64,000 bases of DNA from Melioribacter sp051488665 (GCF_051488665.1 NZ_JBPSEG010000001.1:372001-436000); one strand, 5' to 3'; counted from the stretch's first letter, positions 15,844 to 24,216 are shown. Numbers and translations: made by a program. Notes: a model not told the origin generated them from the letters alone.

Positions 15844-17484
15844 TTATTTTCTCCACCCCTGAACTATAGGATAACGTCTTCCGTATCCGAAAGCTTTTGT
15901 AGATATCCTTAAAACGGGAGGAGCTTGTTTGCGTTTAAATTCATTCAAGTCGACCATTCTCAATACTTTATAGACCGTATCGTAATCGTTAATTTCTTCG
16001 TTGATTTCATTAATTTCTTTTTGCTCTTCAAGATACAATTGCAATATTCGGTCAAGAATTTCATAAGGAGGCAAAGTATCCTGGTCTTTTTGATCGGGTC
16101 TTAGTTCGGCTGAAGGGGCTTTTGTAATAATTTCTTCGGGAATAATTTCCCCGTTTCTGTTAATATATTTTGCAAGTTTATACACCTGAGTTTTATAAAC
16201 GTCTCCTATCACTTCGAGAGCTCCGCACATATCGCCGTAAAGAGTTGAATATCCCACAGCCAATTCGGATTTGTTTCCCGTAGTGCATAGCAGATATCCG
16301 AATTTATTTGCGACCGCCATTAAATAGACGCCTCTGATTCTCGCCTGTATATTTTCCTCCGTAACGTCGCGAGGTTTTCCTTTAAACACAACATCGAGCA
16401 TTTCCAGAATTTTATCGTACACAGGCTGAATCGAAATTATATTGTGTGAGATGCCCAAATTTTCGATTAGTTTCAAAGAATCGTCAATACTTCCGCGACT
16501 CGAATATTGCGACGGCATAAGCACAACGTGAACATTTTCTTTTCCGAAAGCCTGAACGGCAATAAACGTTACCATTGCCGAGTCGATTCCTCCGCTTAAT
16601 CCGACCAGCGCTTTACGAAAACCGGTTTTTCTTCCGTAGTCTCGCAATCCCATAACAAGGGCATCGAGCGCTTCTTTTTCAAATGAAGATTCAATATTGA
16701 CAACCTCTTCGTAATTTGCCGATGTGTCGTAAATAAAATAATCTTCTTCATAAGCTTTTCCCATCATGCATAATCGACCTTTATCGTCGAAACACATGCT
16801 TGCCCCGTCGAAAATCAAGTCGGTCTGAGCCCCTACGCAACATACATAAACCAATGGAATTCTGTCGTTCTTAGTCAGCAGGTTTAACATATCGTATCTT
16901 TGTTTTCTTTTACCGTAAGAATACGGACTTGCGGAGATATTAATAAGCAGACTCGCTCCCAAATCGACCTGTCGCTGAACCGGATCGATTTCGTACCTTC
17001 TTTTTTTCCAATAGTCGGCGTCGTTCCAGATATCCTCGCATACCGAAATGCCGAGTATCTCTCCTTTGAAATGATGCACCTGAATTTTTTTTGCAGGTTC
17101 AAAATACCTTACTTCGTCGAAGACGTCGTAATTGGGAATTAACGATTTACTCTGGACGAACTGAATTTTACCGTCGTAACAAAGCAATGCGGAATTATAA
17201 ACTCCCGTGCCCACAACTTCCTGATAATCTTCCGTTATAGAGCCGAAAATCAATCCTGCATCTTCTGTTTTATCTGCTATATCATTAGCGCATTGCGATA
17301 CGGCTTTTCGAAATTCTTCTTTTTCGACAAGGTCGAGCGGCGGATAGCCGGGAAGAAACAGCTCGGGGAAAATTACAAGGTCGGCGCCGTCTTCTTTTGC
17401 TTTTTTATACCCTCTGATTATTTTTTCTTTATTGCCCTCTAAATCTCCTATAATCGGATTAGCCTGAAAAACAGCAATTTTCAT
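15844..17484 (-). CDS. nadE: Glutamine-dependent NAD+ synthetase
   Basis: 546 residues. It amidates nicotinate adenine dinucleotide to NAD+, taking ammonia from glutamine. The N-terminal nitrilase domain has the catalytic triad Glu41 (FPELFLPGYP), Lys113 (VQSKSLIPNYDVFDE) and Cys149 (GISVCEDIW). The synthetase domain has the P-loop LSGGIDSA at 296-303 and TTGNKSELAVGYSTLYGD. Length matches bacterial glutamine-dependent enzymes of this size class. A promoter of Bacteroidota type lies upstream; the neighbouring PspC gene is divergent. Confidence 0.96.
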   Translation of the reverse strand: MKIAVFQANPIIGDLEGNKEKIIRGYKKAKEDGADLVIFPELFLPGYPPLDLVEKEEFRKAVSQCANDIADKTEDAGLIFGSITEDYQEVVGTGVYNSALLCYDGKIQFVQSKSLIPNYDVFDEVRYFEPAKKIQVHHFKGEILGISVCEDIWNDADYWKKRRYEIDPVQRQVDLGASLLINISASPYSYGKRKQRYDMLNLLTKNDRIPLVYVCCVGAQTDLIFDGASMCFDDKGRLCMMGKAYEEDYFIYDTSANYEEVVNIESSFEKEALDALVMGLRDYGRKTGFRKALVGLSGGIDSAMVTFIAVQAFGKENVHVVLMPSQYSSRGSIDDSLKLIENLGISHNIISIQPVYDKILEMLDVVFKGKPRDVTEENIQARIRGVYLMAVANKFGYLLCTTGNKSELAVGYSTLYGDMCGALEVIGDVYKTQVYKLAKYINRNGEIIPEEIITKAPSAELRPDQKDQDTLPPYEILDRILQLYLEEQKEINEINEEINDYDTVYKVLRMVDLNEFKRKQAPPVLRISTKAFGYGRRYPIVQGWRK

Positions 17485-17506
17485 AATGTCATCTTTTTTG
17501 TTGTAC

Positions 17507-17536
17507 TAAAATTAGTAACTCTCGGATATAATTCAA
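17507..17536 (-). promoter_or_regulatory. Promoter of nadE (TTG-N19-TAATTTTA)
   Basis: Minus strand TTG at 17536-17534, 19-nt spacer, TAATTTTA at 17514-17507, about 23 nt before the nadE start codon. Matches TAnnTTTG at seven of eight positions. Confidence 0.45.
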
Positions 17537-17591
17537 ACTTTTGTTGAATTCGATCGTCTTAATAATCGAAATTAGCCAAAAGGAGGTTGTC

Positions 17592-18005
17592 ATGCGGAAA
17601 CAATTATATCGCTCCAGAAAACATCGCATCTTCGGAGGAGTAGCCGGAGGTTTGGCTGAATATTTCGACCTCGACCCCGTTTTGATGCGAGTAATTTTCG
17701 TTATCGTCGCGCTGATTAGCGGACTAGGTTTTCTTCTTTATATAATACTCTGGATTGTAATACCGGAAGAGCCTTTCGAAATGGCATACAACATAAACGA
17801 AGACGACATAGGAGCAGAATTTAATCAGGAAATCTATCCTCAAACTTCCGGCAAAGGGAGAACCATTCTGGGAATAATTCTGATTGCCGTCGGTGTTTTG
17901 CTCCTTGCGGAACAGTATATTGCAGCTTTCGATTTTGAAGATTTACTTCCGATATCGCTCGTAATAATCGGAATATTTTTAATTTGGAATTCCACGCGTA
18001 AATAG
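17592..18005 (+). CDS. PspC-domain membrane protein
   Basis: 137 residues from the ATG at 17592, chosen because AGGAGG lies 6 nt upstream; an earlier in-frame ATG at 17541 has no such site. The PspC domain fills residues 1-65 (RSRKHRIFGGVAGGLAEYFDLDPVLMRVIFVIVALISG, then YIILWIVIPEE), with two hydrophobic segments near 38-60 and two more near 95-130. PspC domains interact with membranes and stress sensors of the phage-shock or LiaRS type. It is followed after 12 nt by a LiaF-like gene, a common pairing. Confidence 0.88.
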   Translation: MRKQLYRSRKHRIFGGVAGGLAEYFDLDPVLMRVIFVIVALISGLGFLLYIILWIVIPEEPFEMAYNINEDDIGAEFNQEIYPQTSGKGRTILGIILIAVGVLLLAEQYIAAFDFEDLLPISLVIIGIFLIWNSTRK

Positions 18006-18017
18006 ACGAGGTGAATT

Positions 18018-18917
18018 ATGAAAAGCGGACAATTATTTTGGGGTTTCTTTTTCCTTACAATCGGCGCTCTGATTTTTGCGTACAAATACGATTGGATCCA
18101 CTCCAGCTATGATTTTATCTGGAATATCTGGCCTTTAATTTTCGTCTTCTGGGGAGGGCTAATAATTTTCAGGGATACTTTCATTCGCCATGTCATTAAT
18201 CTTCTGTTCGGTATTTTTATGGCTCTGCTCATATTCGGATTTGTTATGAATATTTTCAACGGTTGCGAGACTTATTCTCATGATATTAATGATTATACCG
18301 AATACATGCATGACGAACTGCCCTCGGTTAATTACGCCAAACTGAATTTCAAATCCGGCGCGGGCTATTTTGAAATTGATAATTTTACCGATAGATTTTA
18401 TGAAACAGAAGCCCAAGGCGAATTTGCAGACTATATCATTGATTCTTATACGGATGACTCAACGGCTTATCTCGATGTCGAACTTGCCGGGGATCATGAT
18501 ATAGAACTTGACGGGGGCAAGTTGAAAAACACTCTCAAGCTTCATCTAAACGATAAGCCTGTGTGGGACTTCGACATGAATTTCGGAGCTGCGAAAGCGC
18601 GATTTGATCTAAAGAATTTCAAGATCCGCAATCTAAGCATAAAAACGGGAGCCTCCGACGTTATAGTAAAACTGGGAGATAAATACGATTCAACTTTGAT
18701 GGACGTTGAAATGGGCGCGGCAAAACTTACTATTTATGTGCCCGAAAATGTTGCCTGCAGCATGAAAAGCGATTTATTTCTCGTCGCTCGTGATCTGGAA
18801 GGGCTTGAAAAAGTAAAACCGGGATACTATAAATCTCCCGATTATGACACTGCCGACAAAAAAATCGACATTTTCATTAAAGGAGGAATTTCTTCAATTA
18901 ACCTTATAAGATATTGA
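18018..18917 (+). CDS. LiaF/YvqF-like membrane protein (DUF5668 + toast-rack domain)
   Basis: 299 residues. N-terminal membrane part with about four helices (GQLFWGFFFLTIGALIFAYKY, WNIWPLIFVFWGGLIIF, VINLLFGIFMALLIFGFVMNIF). The remainder is a soluble beta-rich domain with repeated G-A-x-x-x-x-x-L patterns (MNFGAAKARFDLKNFKIRNL, KTGASDVIVKLGDK, MGAAKLTIYVPE), typical of the LiaF-like toast-rack domain. LiaF proteins restrain envelope-stress two-component systems in Firmicutes. No LiaR/S gene is adjacent, so here only a membrane-stress link with PspC is suggested. Confidence 0.82.
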   Translation: MKSGQLFWGFFFLTIGALIFAYKYDWIHSSYDFIWNIWPLIFVFWGGLIIFRDTFIRHVINLLFGIFMALLIFGFVMNIFNGCETYSHDINDYTEYMHDELPSVNYAKLNFKSGAGYFEIDNFTDRFYETEAQGEFADYIIDSYTDDSTAYLDVELAGDHDIELDGGKLKNTLKLHLNDKPVWDFDMNFGAAKARFDLKNFKIRNLSIKTGASDVIVKLGDKYDSTLMDVEMGAAKLTIYVPENVACSMKSDLFLVARDLEGLEKVKPGYYKSPDYDTADKKIDIFIKGGISSINLIRY

Positions 18918-18919
18918 GC

Positions 18920-19246
18920 TTATAAATTATCTTTCGGATGCCAAAAATATTTTGACATAATTACACAATTGTCATCGTCGAATTCTACGCCTTCGGATCG
19001 GAGTAAATTCTCCATCAGATCAGGGTCGCCGAAATGGATTTTACCAGTCAGAGCTCCGAATCTGTTGACAACTCTGTGGCAAGGCAGCGACGAATCTTTT
19101 GCGCTGTTCAAAGCCCATCCCACCGTCCTTGCCGACGATTTTATTCCGCATGTTTCCGCGATCGCTCCGTAGGTAGTTACCTTGCCTTTCGGAATTTTAG
19201 CTACTATACTGTAAACCTTATCGAAAAAATCTTTACGCTTTTTCAC
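18920..19246 (-). CDS. MGMT-family DNA-binding-domain protein
   Basis: 108 residues, only the C-terminal domain of O6-alkylguanine-DNA alkyltransferase: YSIVAKIPKGKVTTYGAIAE, the helix-turn-helix Arg finger (SARTVGWALN), then LPCHRVVNRFGALTGK with the acceptor Cys56 retained. Stand-alone proteins of this size are often alkyltransferase-like (ATL), with Trp or Ala in place of Cys, and only flag lesions for nucleotide excision repair. This one keeps Cys, so it could transfer an alkyl group. It is convergent with the LiaF-like gene with 2 nt between. Confidence 0.85.
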   Translation of the reverse strand: MKKRKDFFDKVYSIVAKIPKGKVTTYGAIAETCGIKSSARTVGWALNSAKDSSLPCHRVVNRFGALTGKIHFGDPDLMENLLRSEGVEFDDDNCVIMSKYFWHPKDNL

Positions 19247-19254
19247 ATGAATTA

Positions 19255-19668
19255 TTATTCGCCGATAATTTTTATTATGACTCTTTTACGCCTTTGCCCG
19301 TCGAATTCCGCATAGTAGACCTGCTGCCAGGGTCCGAAGTCGAGTCGTCCTTCGGTAACCGGAATAATAACTTCATGATGAATAATCAAACTTTTCAAAT
19401 GAGCGTCGCCGTTATCTTCGCCTGTGCGATGATGCCTGTAATCGGGATTATACGGAGCCAGTTTTTCGAGCCATTCGTCTATATCCTGAATCAAACCGCT
19501 TTCGGCGTCGTTGACATAAACGCCTGCCGTAATATGCATCGCCGATACAAGCGCCATCCCTTCTTTGATGCCGCTTTTGGCAAGCGCTTTTTCTACTTCG
19601 GGAGTAATGTTGATATATTCTCTGCGTTTGGCGGTATTGAACCAGAGATATTCAGTGTAGCTTTTCAT
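19255..19668 (-). CDS. YjbQ family protein (UPF0047; secondary thiamine-phosphate synthase)
   Basis: 137 residues, complete for the family. Conserved features: INITPEVEKAL, GMALVSAMHITAGVYVND, DYRHHRTGEDNGDAHLKSLIIHHEVIIPVTEGRLDFGPWQQVYYAEFDG, where the His-rich cluster forms a metal site. E. coli YjbQ has weak thiamine-phosphate synthase activity, but the true role of the family is unsettled. It is on the same strand as the MGMT-like gene, 8 nt upstream of it. Confidence 0.92.
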   Translation of the reverse strand: MKSYTEYLWFNTAKRREYINITPEVEKALAKSGIKEGMALVSAMHITAGVYVNDAESGLIQDIDEWLEKLAPYNPDYRHHRTGEDNGDAHLKSLIIHHEVIIPVTEGRLDFGPWQQVYYAEFDGQRRKRVIIKIIGE

Positions 19669-19688
19669 TTTTTATTCCCGCTTTATTA

Positions 19689-20018
19689 CTATAAATTTTC
19701 AGTCGACTTTGCCAGTCGTTCCGCAAGACTGACTAATATTTTTTTTGCAATATCGGGATAAAGTTTAATAATATCGTCTATTTGCCCCTCAACGGATAAT
19801 AGTTTTGAATCCTCCAGCGCGACTATCGAAGCCGTGCGTTCTTTCTTGAGTATCAGACTCATCTCTCCGACTATGGCGCCTTCTTTATCGAATTCGGCTA
19901 CTTTTTTGCCTCCCTTGAATATTCCTATTTTACCGTCAACAAGAATAAAAAGTCCTCTTGCTTTTTCGCCCTCGGCAGCAATCGTTTCGCCTTTCAAATA
20001 TTTTTTTAATTTCGACAT
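19689..20018 (-). CDS. Stand-alone cyclic-nucleotide-binding domain protein
   Basis: 109 residues, just one cNMP-binding beta-roll: GETIAAEGEKARGLFILVDGKIGIFKGGKKVAEFDKEGAIVGEMSLILKKERTASIVALEDSKLLSVE. The phosphate-binding cassette (GEMSLILKKERTASIVA) is recognisable: it keeps GE and the RTASI part. No DNA-binding or kinase domain is attached. The ATG overlaps the prfB stop (TAATG), implying translational coupling. Such short proteins may modulate partners in response to cyclic nucleotides; no partner is obvious. Confidence 0.85.
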   Translation of the reverse strand: MSKLKKYLKGETIAAEGEKARGLFILVDGKIGIFKGGKKVAEFDKEGAIVGEMSLILKKERTASIVALEDSKLLSVEGQIDDIIKLYPDIAKKILVSLAERLAKSTENL

Positions 20019-21119
20019 TAATTCTGCGAAAACATTAATAAATATTGTTTAATAAATTCATTAATCTCTCCGTCCATTACAGCTTGAGTATCCGAAGTTT
20101 CGTAGCCTGTCCGGTGGTCTTTGACCAGATTGTACGGATGAAAAACATAAGAGCGGATTTGACTTCCCCATTCGATTTTCATTTTATTCTTTTCAATCTC
20201 GTTCATTTCCGCCTGCTGTTTTTCTAGTTCCAATTGATACAGCTTGGACTTCAACAATTTCATAGCATTGGTTTTATTCTGCAGCTGCGACCTTTCGGAC
20301 TGGCATGCCGCGACTACTCCTGTGGGAATGTGTGTAATTCTTACGGCTGTTTCAACTTTATTTACATTTTGTCCGCCTTTGCCGCCCGACCGGTACGTAT
20401 CTATACGCAAATCGGCTGGATTAATTTCAATATCGATCGAATCGTCGACTTCGGGAATAACAAATACAGATGCAAAAGAAGTATGCCTTCTCTTATTTGC
20501 ATCGAAAGGAGAAATTCTTACAAGCCGGTGGACGCCGGTTTCCGCTTTAAGATATCCGTAGGCGTAAGGTCCTTCCACTTCGATTGTAACGCTTTTAATA
20601 CCTGCTCCGTCGCCTTCGAGATAATCTATAATCGACATTTTATATCCGTTTTGTTCTCCCCATCTCATATACATACGCATTAACATTTCAGCCCAATCCT
20701 GAGCTTCGGTACCGCCCGCTCCGGAATGAATTGTAAGAATACAGTTTTTGTCGTCGTCTTTTCCGCTCAGCATACTCTTCAGTTCAAGCTCGCCGTATAG
20801 TTTTTCTGCCTCTGCAAGTTCTTTATCAATTTCGGATATAAAGGAGTCGTCTTCTTCGGCTATTACCAATTCTATAAATTCTTCAATATGGTCGATCTTT
20901 TCTTTCAATTCATTCCACATATCGACCCAGTTTTGTAAGGATTTACTTTTCTGTAATAAGGATTGCGCTTTTTTCTGATCGTTCCAGAAATCCTGGGCTT
21001 CGCTCAGTTTCCGGATTTCATCTATTTCTTTTTCTTTCTCTTCTAATTTAAAGATACCCCCTTAGATTTTCTGTCTTTTCTTTCAAATCCCTGATTTGTC
21101 GCAGTTGTTCGTCAACCAT
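20018..21119 (-). CDS. prfB: Peptide chain release factor 2 (programmed +1 frameshift)
   Basis: Complete RF2 of 366 residues assembled over a frameshift. The first 23 codons (MVDEQLRQIRDLKEKTENLRGYL) start at 21119 and meet an in-frame TAA at 21050-21048. A +1 shift at CTT continues with KLEEKEKEIDEIRK into the rest of the protein. The GGQ loop (SGGKGGQNVNKVETAVRITH) catalyses peptide release and the SPF tripeptide (VRISPFDANKRRHTSF) reads UGA/UAA. Family-typical autoregulation: low RF2 pauses the ribosome at the stop and favours the shift. Unusually the stop is UAA, not UGA. Confidence 0.94.
21048..21062 (-). promoter_or_regulatory. prfB programmed +1 frameshift site
   Basis: Minus strand AGG GGG TAT CTT TAA: the internal Shine-Dalgarno AGGGGG 3 nt before the slippery CTT-T and then a stop codon. 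It equals the textbook prfB site except that the stop is TAA instead of TGA. Confidence 0.93.
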
Positions 21120-21179
21120 TATTTCTCCCTATATTTATTCGCAAATTTAATCAACTTAAATTACAGAATGAAATTCACA

Positions 21180-22097
21180 TTAAATTTTTGATAAGATATA
21201 ATTTATGTAGCCGTTAATGTCTTCGTTTTTTTCTACTTTCAGCCACTCAATTCTTTCGTCTTTTCTAAACCAGGTCATTTGTCTTTTGGCGTACCGTCTT
21301 GTATTTCTTTTTATAAGATCGATTGCTTCTTCGAGCTTTAACTTACCTTTCAGGTAATTAATTATTTCTTTATAGCCGACGGTATTTAATGAATTAAGTT
21401 CTTCGTTGTATCCCATACTCAGTATATTTTCTACTTCGTTTATCAGACCCAGCTCCATCATGACGTCCACACGTTTTTCAATATTTTCATATAATGCTTT
21501 TCGATCCCATAACAATCCGAATTGGAGGAAATCGAAATCGATTTTTCTTACATATTCTTTTTGGAGTTCGACGATCGATTTTCCCGTCAAATGATAAACT
21601 TCCAAAGCTCTCATGACTCTTTTCCAATTCTGAGGCAGCATGGCGCGCGCGCTCAAAGGGTCAATCTTTTCGAGCATTTCGTATAGATACTCATTGCCGA
21701 AGTTTTCTTTCATCTCCTTTAGATAAGCTCTGTACTCTTCATCCGTATCGGCAGTATCAAAAATGCCGTCGACTATTGCCTTTATGTATAATCCGGACCC
21801 GCCTGCGACAATCGGCGTTTTACTTTCGCGAATCAAATTCGAAATTATTTGCAGACTTTCCTTTTCGTATCTGCTTACATTGTAATCGCTGTCGGGTTCA
21901 AGATAATCGATAAAATGATGTTTAATAGACTTTAATTCTTCTTCAGAAGGTTTGGCGGTGCCTATATTGAGATATTTGTATATTTGTCTGCTGTCGGCTG
22001 AAATTATTTCCGTATTCAGAACTTCCGCTAATTTCAAACTTAATTTGGTTTTACCGGAGCAAGTCGGTCCGACAATTAAAATTACTTTTCCCGCCAT
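21180..22097 (-). CDS. miaA: tRNA dimethylallyltransferase
   Basis: 305 residues. It adds a dimethylallyl group to A37 of tRNAs reading codons that begin with U. Motifs: P-loop GPTCSGKTKLS (10-20), ISADSRQIYKYLNIGTAKPS, HHFIDYLEPDSDYNVSRYEKE, AGGSGLYIKA, and RYAKRQMTWFR near the end, all characteristic of MiaA. It overlaps the upstream pcm gene by 16 nt and is followed by prfB; both act in translation. Confidence 0.96.
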   Translation of the reverse strand: MAGKVILIVGPTCSGKTKLSLKLAEVLNTEIISADSRQIYKYLNIGTAKPSEEELKSIKHHFIDYLEPDSDYNVSRYEKESLQIISNLIRESKTPIVAGGSGLYIKAIVDGIFDTADTDEEYRAYLKEMKENFGNEYLYEMLEKIDPLSARAMLPQNWKRVMRALEVYHLTGKSIVELQKEYVRKIDFDFLQFGLLWDRKALYENIEKRVDVMMELGLINEVENILSMGYNEELNSLNTVGYKEIINYLKGKLKLEEAIDLIKRNTRRYAKRQMTWFRKDERIEWLKVEKNEDINGYINYILSKI

Positions 22098-22720
22098 CCC
22101 TCTTTACCAATTAAAGGCACAAAAGCAAAATAGGGAATTTCCTGAATTTCGAATTTGTCTTCCGAGATCTTGTTGAGAACTTTAAGAACCTGAGAGGTTC
22201 TGTCGCCAACGGGTATTACCAGTTTCCCGCCCACTTTTAATTGCTTCTTAAGATTTGATGGAACCGACGGGCTGCCTGCAGTTACGATTATACGGTCATA
22301 AGGCGAATACTCTTCCCAGCCGAGAGTGCCGTCGCTGCAGCGCGCAGCAATTTTAAGATTCAATTCGTCAAAAATTTTCAGAGCTCTGTTATAAAGATTG
22401 TGATTTCTCTCAATTGTAAAGACTCGAGCTCCTAAATAATTTAATATTGCAGCCTGATAACCGGAACCCGTTCCGATCTCAAGAATTTTCTGACCTGGTT
22501 GAACATCGAGAGTTTGAGTCATAATGGCAACAGTGTAAGGTTGAGATATTGTTTGACCGTAACCGATCGGCAGAGCCACATCATTATAAGCATGGGGCGC
22601 TACTATTTCCGGCACAAACCGGTGTCTTTCGACATTCAAGATTGCCTCGAGTACTTTTTCGTCTTTAATTCCTTTTTTCTTTAAATTTTCTACTAATTCT
22701 TTTCTCTCTTCTTCGTACAT
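22082..22720 (-). CDS. pcm: Protein-L-isoaspartate O-methyltransferase
   Basis: 212 residues from the ATG at 22720, where the family N-terminus begins (MYEEERKELVENLKKKGIKD); a longer frame to 22855 adds 45 unlikely residues that run into the divergent gene. It methylates damaged isoaspartyl residues to start their repair. Motifs: HRFVPEIVAPHAYNDVALPIGYGQTISQPYTVAIMT and SAM-binding VLEIGTGSGYQAA-type sequence (KILEIGTGSGYQAAILNYL). A perfect TATTTTTG -7 box lies at 22753-22746, without a good -33 element. Confidence 0.94.
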   Translation of the reverse strand: MYEEERKELVENLKKKGIKDEKVLEAILNVERHRFVPEIVAPHAYNDVALPIGYGQTISQPYTVAIMTQTLDVQPGQKILEIGTGSGYQAAILNYLGARVFTIERNHNLYNRALKIFDELNLKIAARCSDGTLGWEEYSPYDRIIVTAGSPSVPSNLKKQLKVGGKLVIPVGDRTSQVLKVLNKISEDKFEIQEIPYFAFVPLIGKEGWREK

Positions 22721-22772
22721 TACCGTAAATAATTTTTTTGGACTACAAAAATAAGATAAAAAATAGATACAT

Positions 22773-23306
22773 ATGGAATTCTTTATCTCGTGGGAAATTA
22801 TTTTCGGCGCTCTAATCATAATGCTGATGCGCATTTGCGATGTCACTTTAGGCACTTTAAGAACAATGCTTGTCGTTCAGGCAAAAAAATATCATGCCGC
22901 TGTTACAGGCTTTTTCGAAGTATTGATCTGGATTTTTGCAATGAGATATATCGTAGCTCATATGGACAATACAGTAAACTTAATCGGGTACGCAGCCGGT
23001 TTTGCCCTCGGCAACATTATGGGCGTCACACTTGAAGAAAAAATTGCCGTAGGATACGTTCAGATTAATATCATTTCTCTGCATTATACGGATAAGATTG
23101 CCGATGCGTTAAGGAAAGCCAAATTCGGAGTTACTATTTTACCGGCGGAAGGTAGTTCCGGAGGCGTATCGATATTAATTGCAATAATAAAAAGAAAGCA
23201 CTTAAAACAGGTCATGAAAATAGTCGAGTCGGTCGACCATCACGCTTTCATTACAATACAACACTCTCGCCCTTTCAGGGGATATATGCATGGTCCCAGA
23301 GTTTAA
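22773..23306 (+). CDS. UPF0316 family membrane protein (DUF5698/DUF2179)
   Basis: 177 residues. Three N-terminal transmembrane helices (IIFGALIIMLMRICDVTLGTLRTMLV, AAVTGFFEVLIWIFAMRYIV, LIGYAAGFALGNIMGVTLEEKIA), as in DUF5698, then a soluble DUF2179-type domain (ALRKAKFGVTILPAEGSSGGVSILIAIIKRKHLKQVMKIVESVDHHAFITI). Related DUF2179 domains bind nucleotides in some proteins. The molecular function is unknown. It is transcribed divergently from pcm. Confidence 0.88.
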   Translation: MEFFISWEIIFGALIIMLMRICDVTLGTLRTMLVVQAKKYHAAVTGFFEVLIWIFAMRYIVAHMDNTVNLIGYAAGFALGNIMGVTLEEKIAVGYVQINIISLHYTDKIADALRKAKFGVTILPAEGSSGGVSILIAIIKRKHLKQVMKIVESVDHHAFITIQHSRPFRGYMHGPRV

Positions 23307-23438
23307 AAAACTATTGCGTGATATTAAATAGAGTATTATATTTAGGCACTAAATTTTAATGGACTTGTTCTTTATACATTGAGAAAAGCAAAAACAAGAG
23401 TTCCGGACAAAAAATTGCACTCTTATATTTTAAATTAT

Positions 23439-23511
<73 letters not shown>

Positions 23512-23517
23512 CAAGCG

Positions 23518-23546
23518 AATCCCGATTCCATCGGGATTTCTTTTTT
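23518..23546 (+). terminator. Rho-independent terminator of tRNA-Gly
   Basis: AATCCCGA (23518-23525), loop TTCCA, TCGGGATT (23531-23538), then TCTTTTTT. It lies just after the tRNA and isolates it from the repeat array that follows. Confidence 0.9.
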
Positions 23547-23646
23547 CTACGGAACTTATTAACATGACGGTCTAAAGAGAGGAATTTTAGTTATTCCTTA
23601 AACACATTTGACCGCTGAAAAATAGTTCTTCAAATATTTTTTAACT

Positions 23647-24142
23647 GGCGGTGTAGCCAAGTGGTCTAAGGCGAAGGTCTGCAACCCGCCTTAGGCGGGC
23701 GAATCCGACCGATTTACAAATGTTCTTAAAAAAGTTTTTTTCATTGGCGGCGTAGCCAAGTGGTCTAAGGCGAAGGTCTGCAACCCGCCTTAGGCGGGCG
23801 AATCCGACCGATTTACAAATGTTCTTAAAAAAATTTTTTTCATTGGCGGCGTAGCCAAGTGGTCTAAGGCGAAGGTCTGCAACCCGCCTTAGGCGGGCGA
23901 ATCCGACCGATTTACAATTGTTCTTAAAAAAATTTTTTTCATTGGCGGCGTAGCCAAGTGGTCTAAGGCGAAGGTCTGCAACCCGCCTTAGGCGGGCGAA
24001 TCCGACCGATTTACAATTGTTCTTAAAAAAGTTTTTTTTCATTGGCGGCGTAGCCAAGTGGTCTAAGGCGAAGGTCTGCAACCCGCCTTAGGCGGGCGAA
24101 TCCGACCGATTTACAATTGTTCTTAAAAAAGTTTTTTTTATT
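23647..24142 (+). repeat. Five tandem ~99-bp units each carrying the 5' half of tRNA-Cys
   Basis: Units at 23647-23745, 23746-23844, 23845-23943, 23944-24043 and 24044-24142 (99, 99, 99, 100, 99 bp) are almost identical. Each begins with 38 nt matching the intact tRNA-Cys that closes the array (GGCGGCGTAGCCAAGTGGTC... to ...GGTCTGCAA); unit 1 differs by one base (GGCGGTG). Then, in place of the 3' anticodon stem and most of the T arm, each has the palindrome CCCGCCTTAGGCGGG, the remnant CGAATCCGACCG, GATTTACAA(A/T)TGTTCTT, and A/T-runs. None can form a tRNA because the acceptor 3' strand is absent. The CTAAGGCG of the D arm can also pair with CGCCTTAG in the palindrome. Confidence 0.92.
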
Positions 24143-24216
24143 GGCGGCGTAGCCAAGTGGTCTAAGGCGAAGGTCTGCAAAACCTTTATTCGTCGGTTCG
24201 AATCCGACCGCCGCCT
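24143..24216 (+). tRNA. tRNA-Cys (anticodon GCA)
   Basis: 74 nt, the only intact member of the array. Acceptor GGCGGCG/CGCCGCC with discriminator T (as expected for tRNA-Cys), D arm GCCAAGTGGTCTAAGGC, anticodon stem-loop AAGGTCTGCAAAACCTT (GCA), T arm GTCGGTTCGAATCCGAC. CCA is not encoded. It is followed 20 nt later by a GIY-YIG nuclease gene. Confidence 0.96.

Noticed and set aside
22721..22855. 45-residue N-terminal extension of pcm
   Set aside because: It overlaps the divergent UPF0316 gene and its promoter region, and Pcm homologues begin at the ATG at 22720.
23641..24081. Open frame of 146 codons on the minus strand with repeated peptide FARLRRVADLRLRPLGYAANEKNFFKN
   Set aside because: It is a read-through of the tRNA-half repeats on the opposite strand. 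The peptide repetition simply mirrors the 99-bp unit, whose length divides by three. No ribosome-binding site or protein family.
23647..24142. CRISPR-like array
   Set aside because: Units are contiguous and nearly identical over their full length, with no unique spacers, and each clearly derives from tRNA-Cys. No cas genes nearby.
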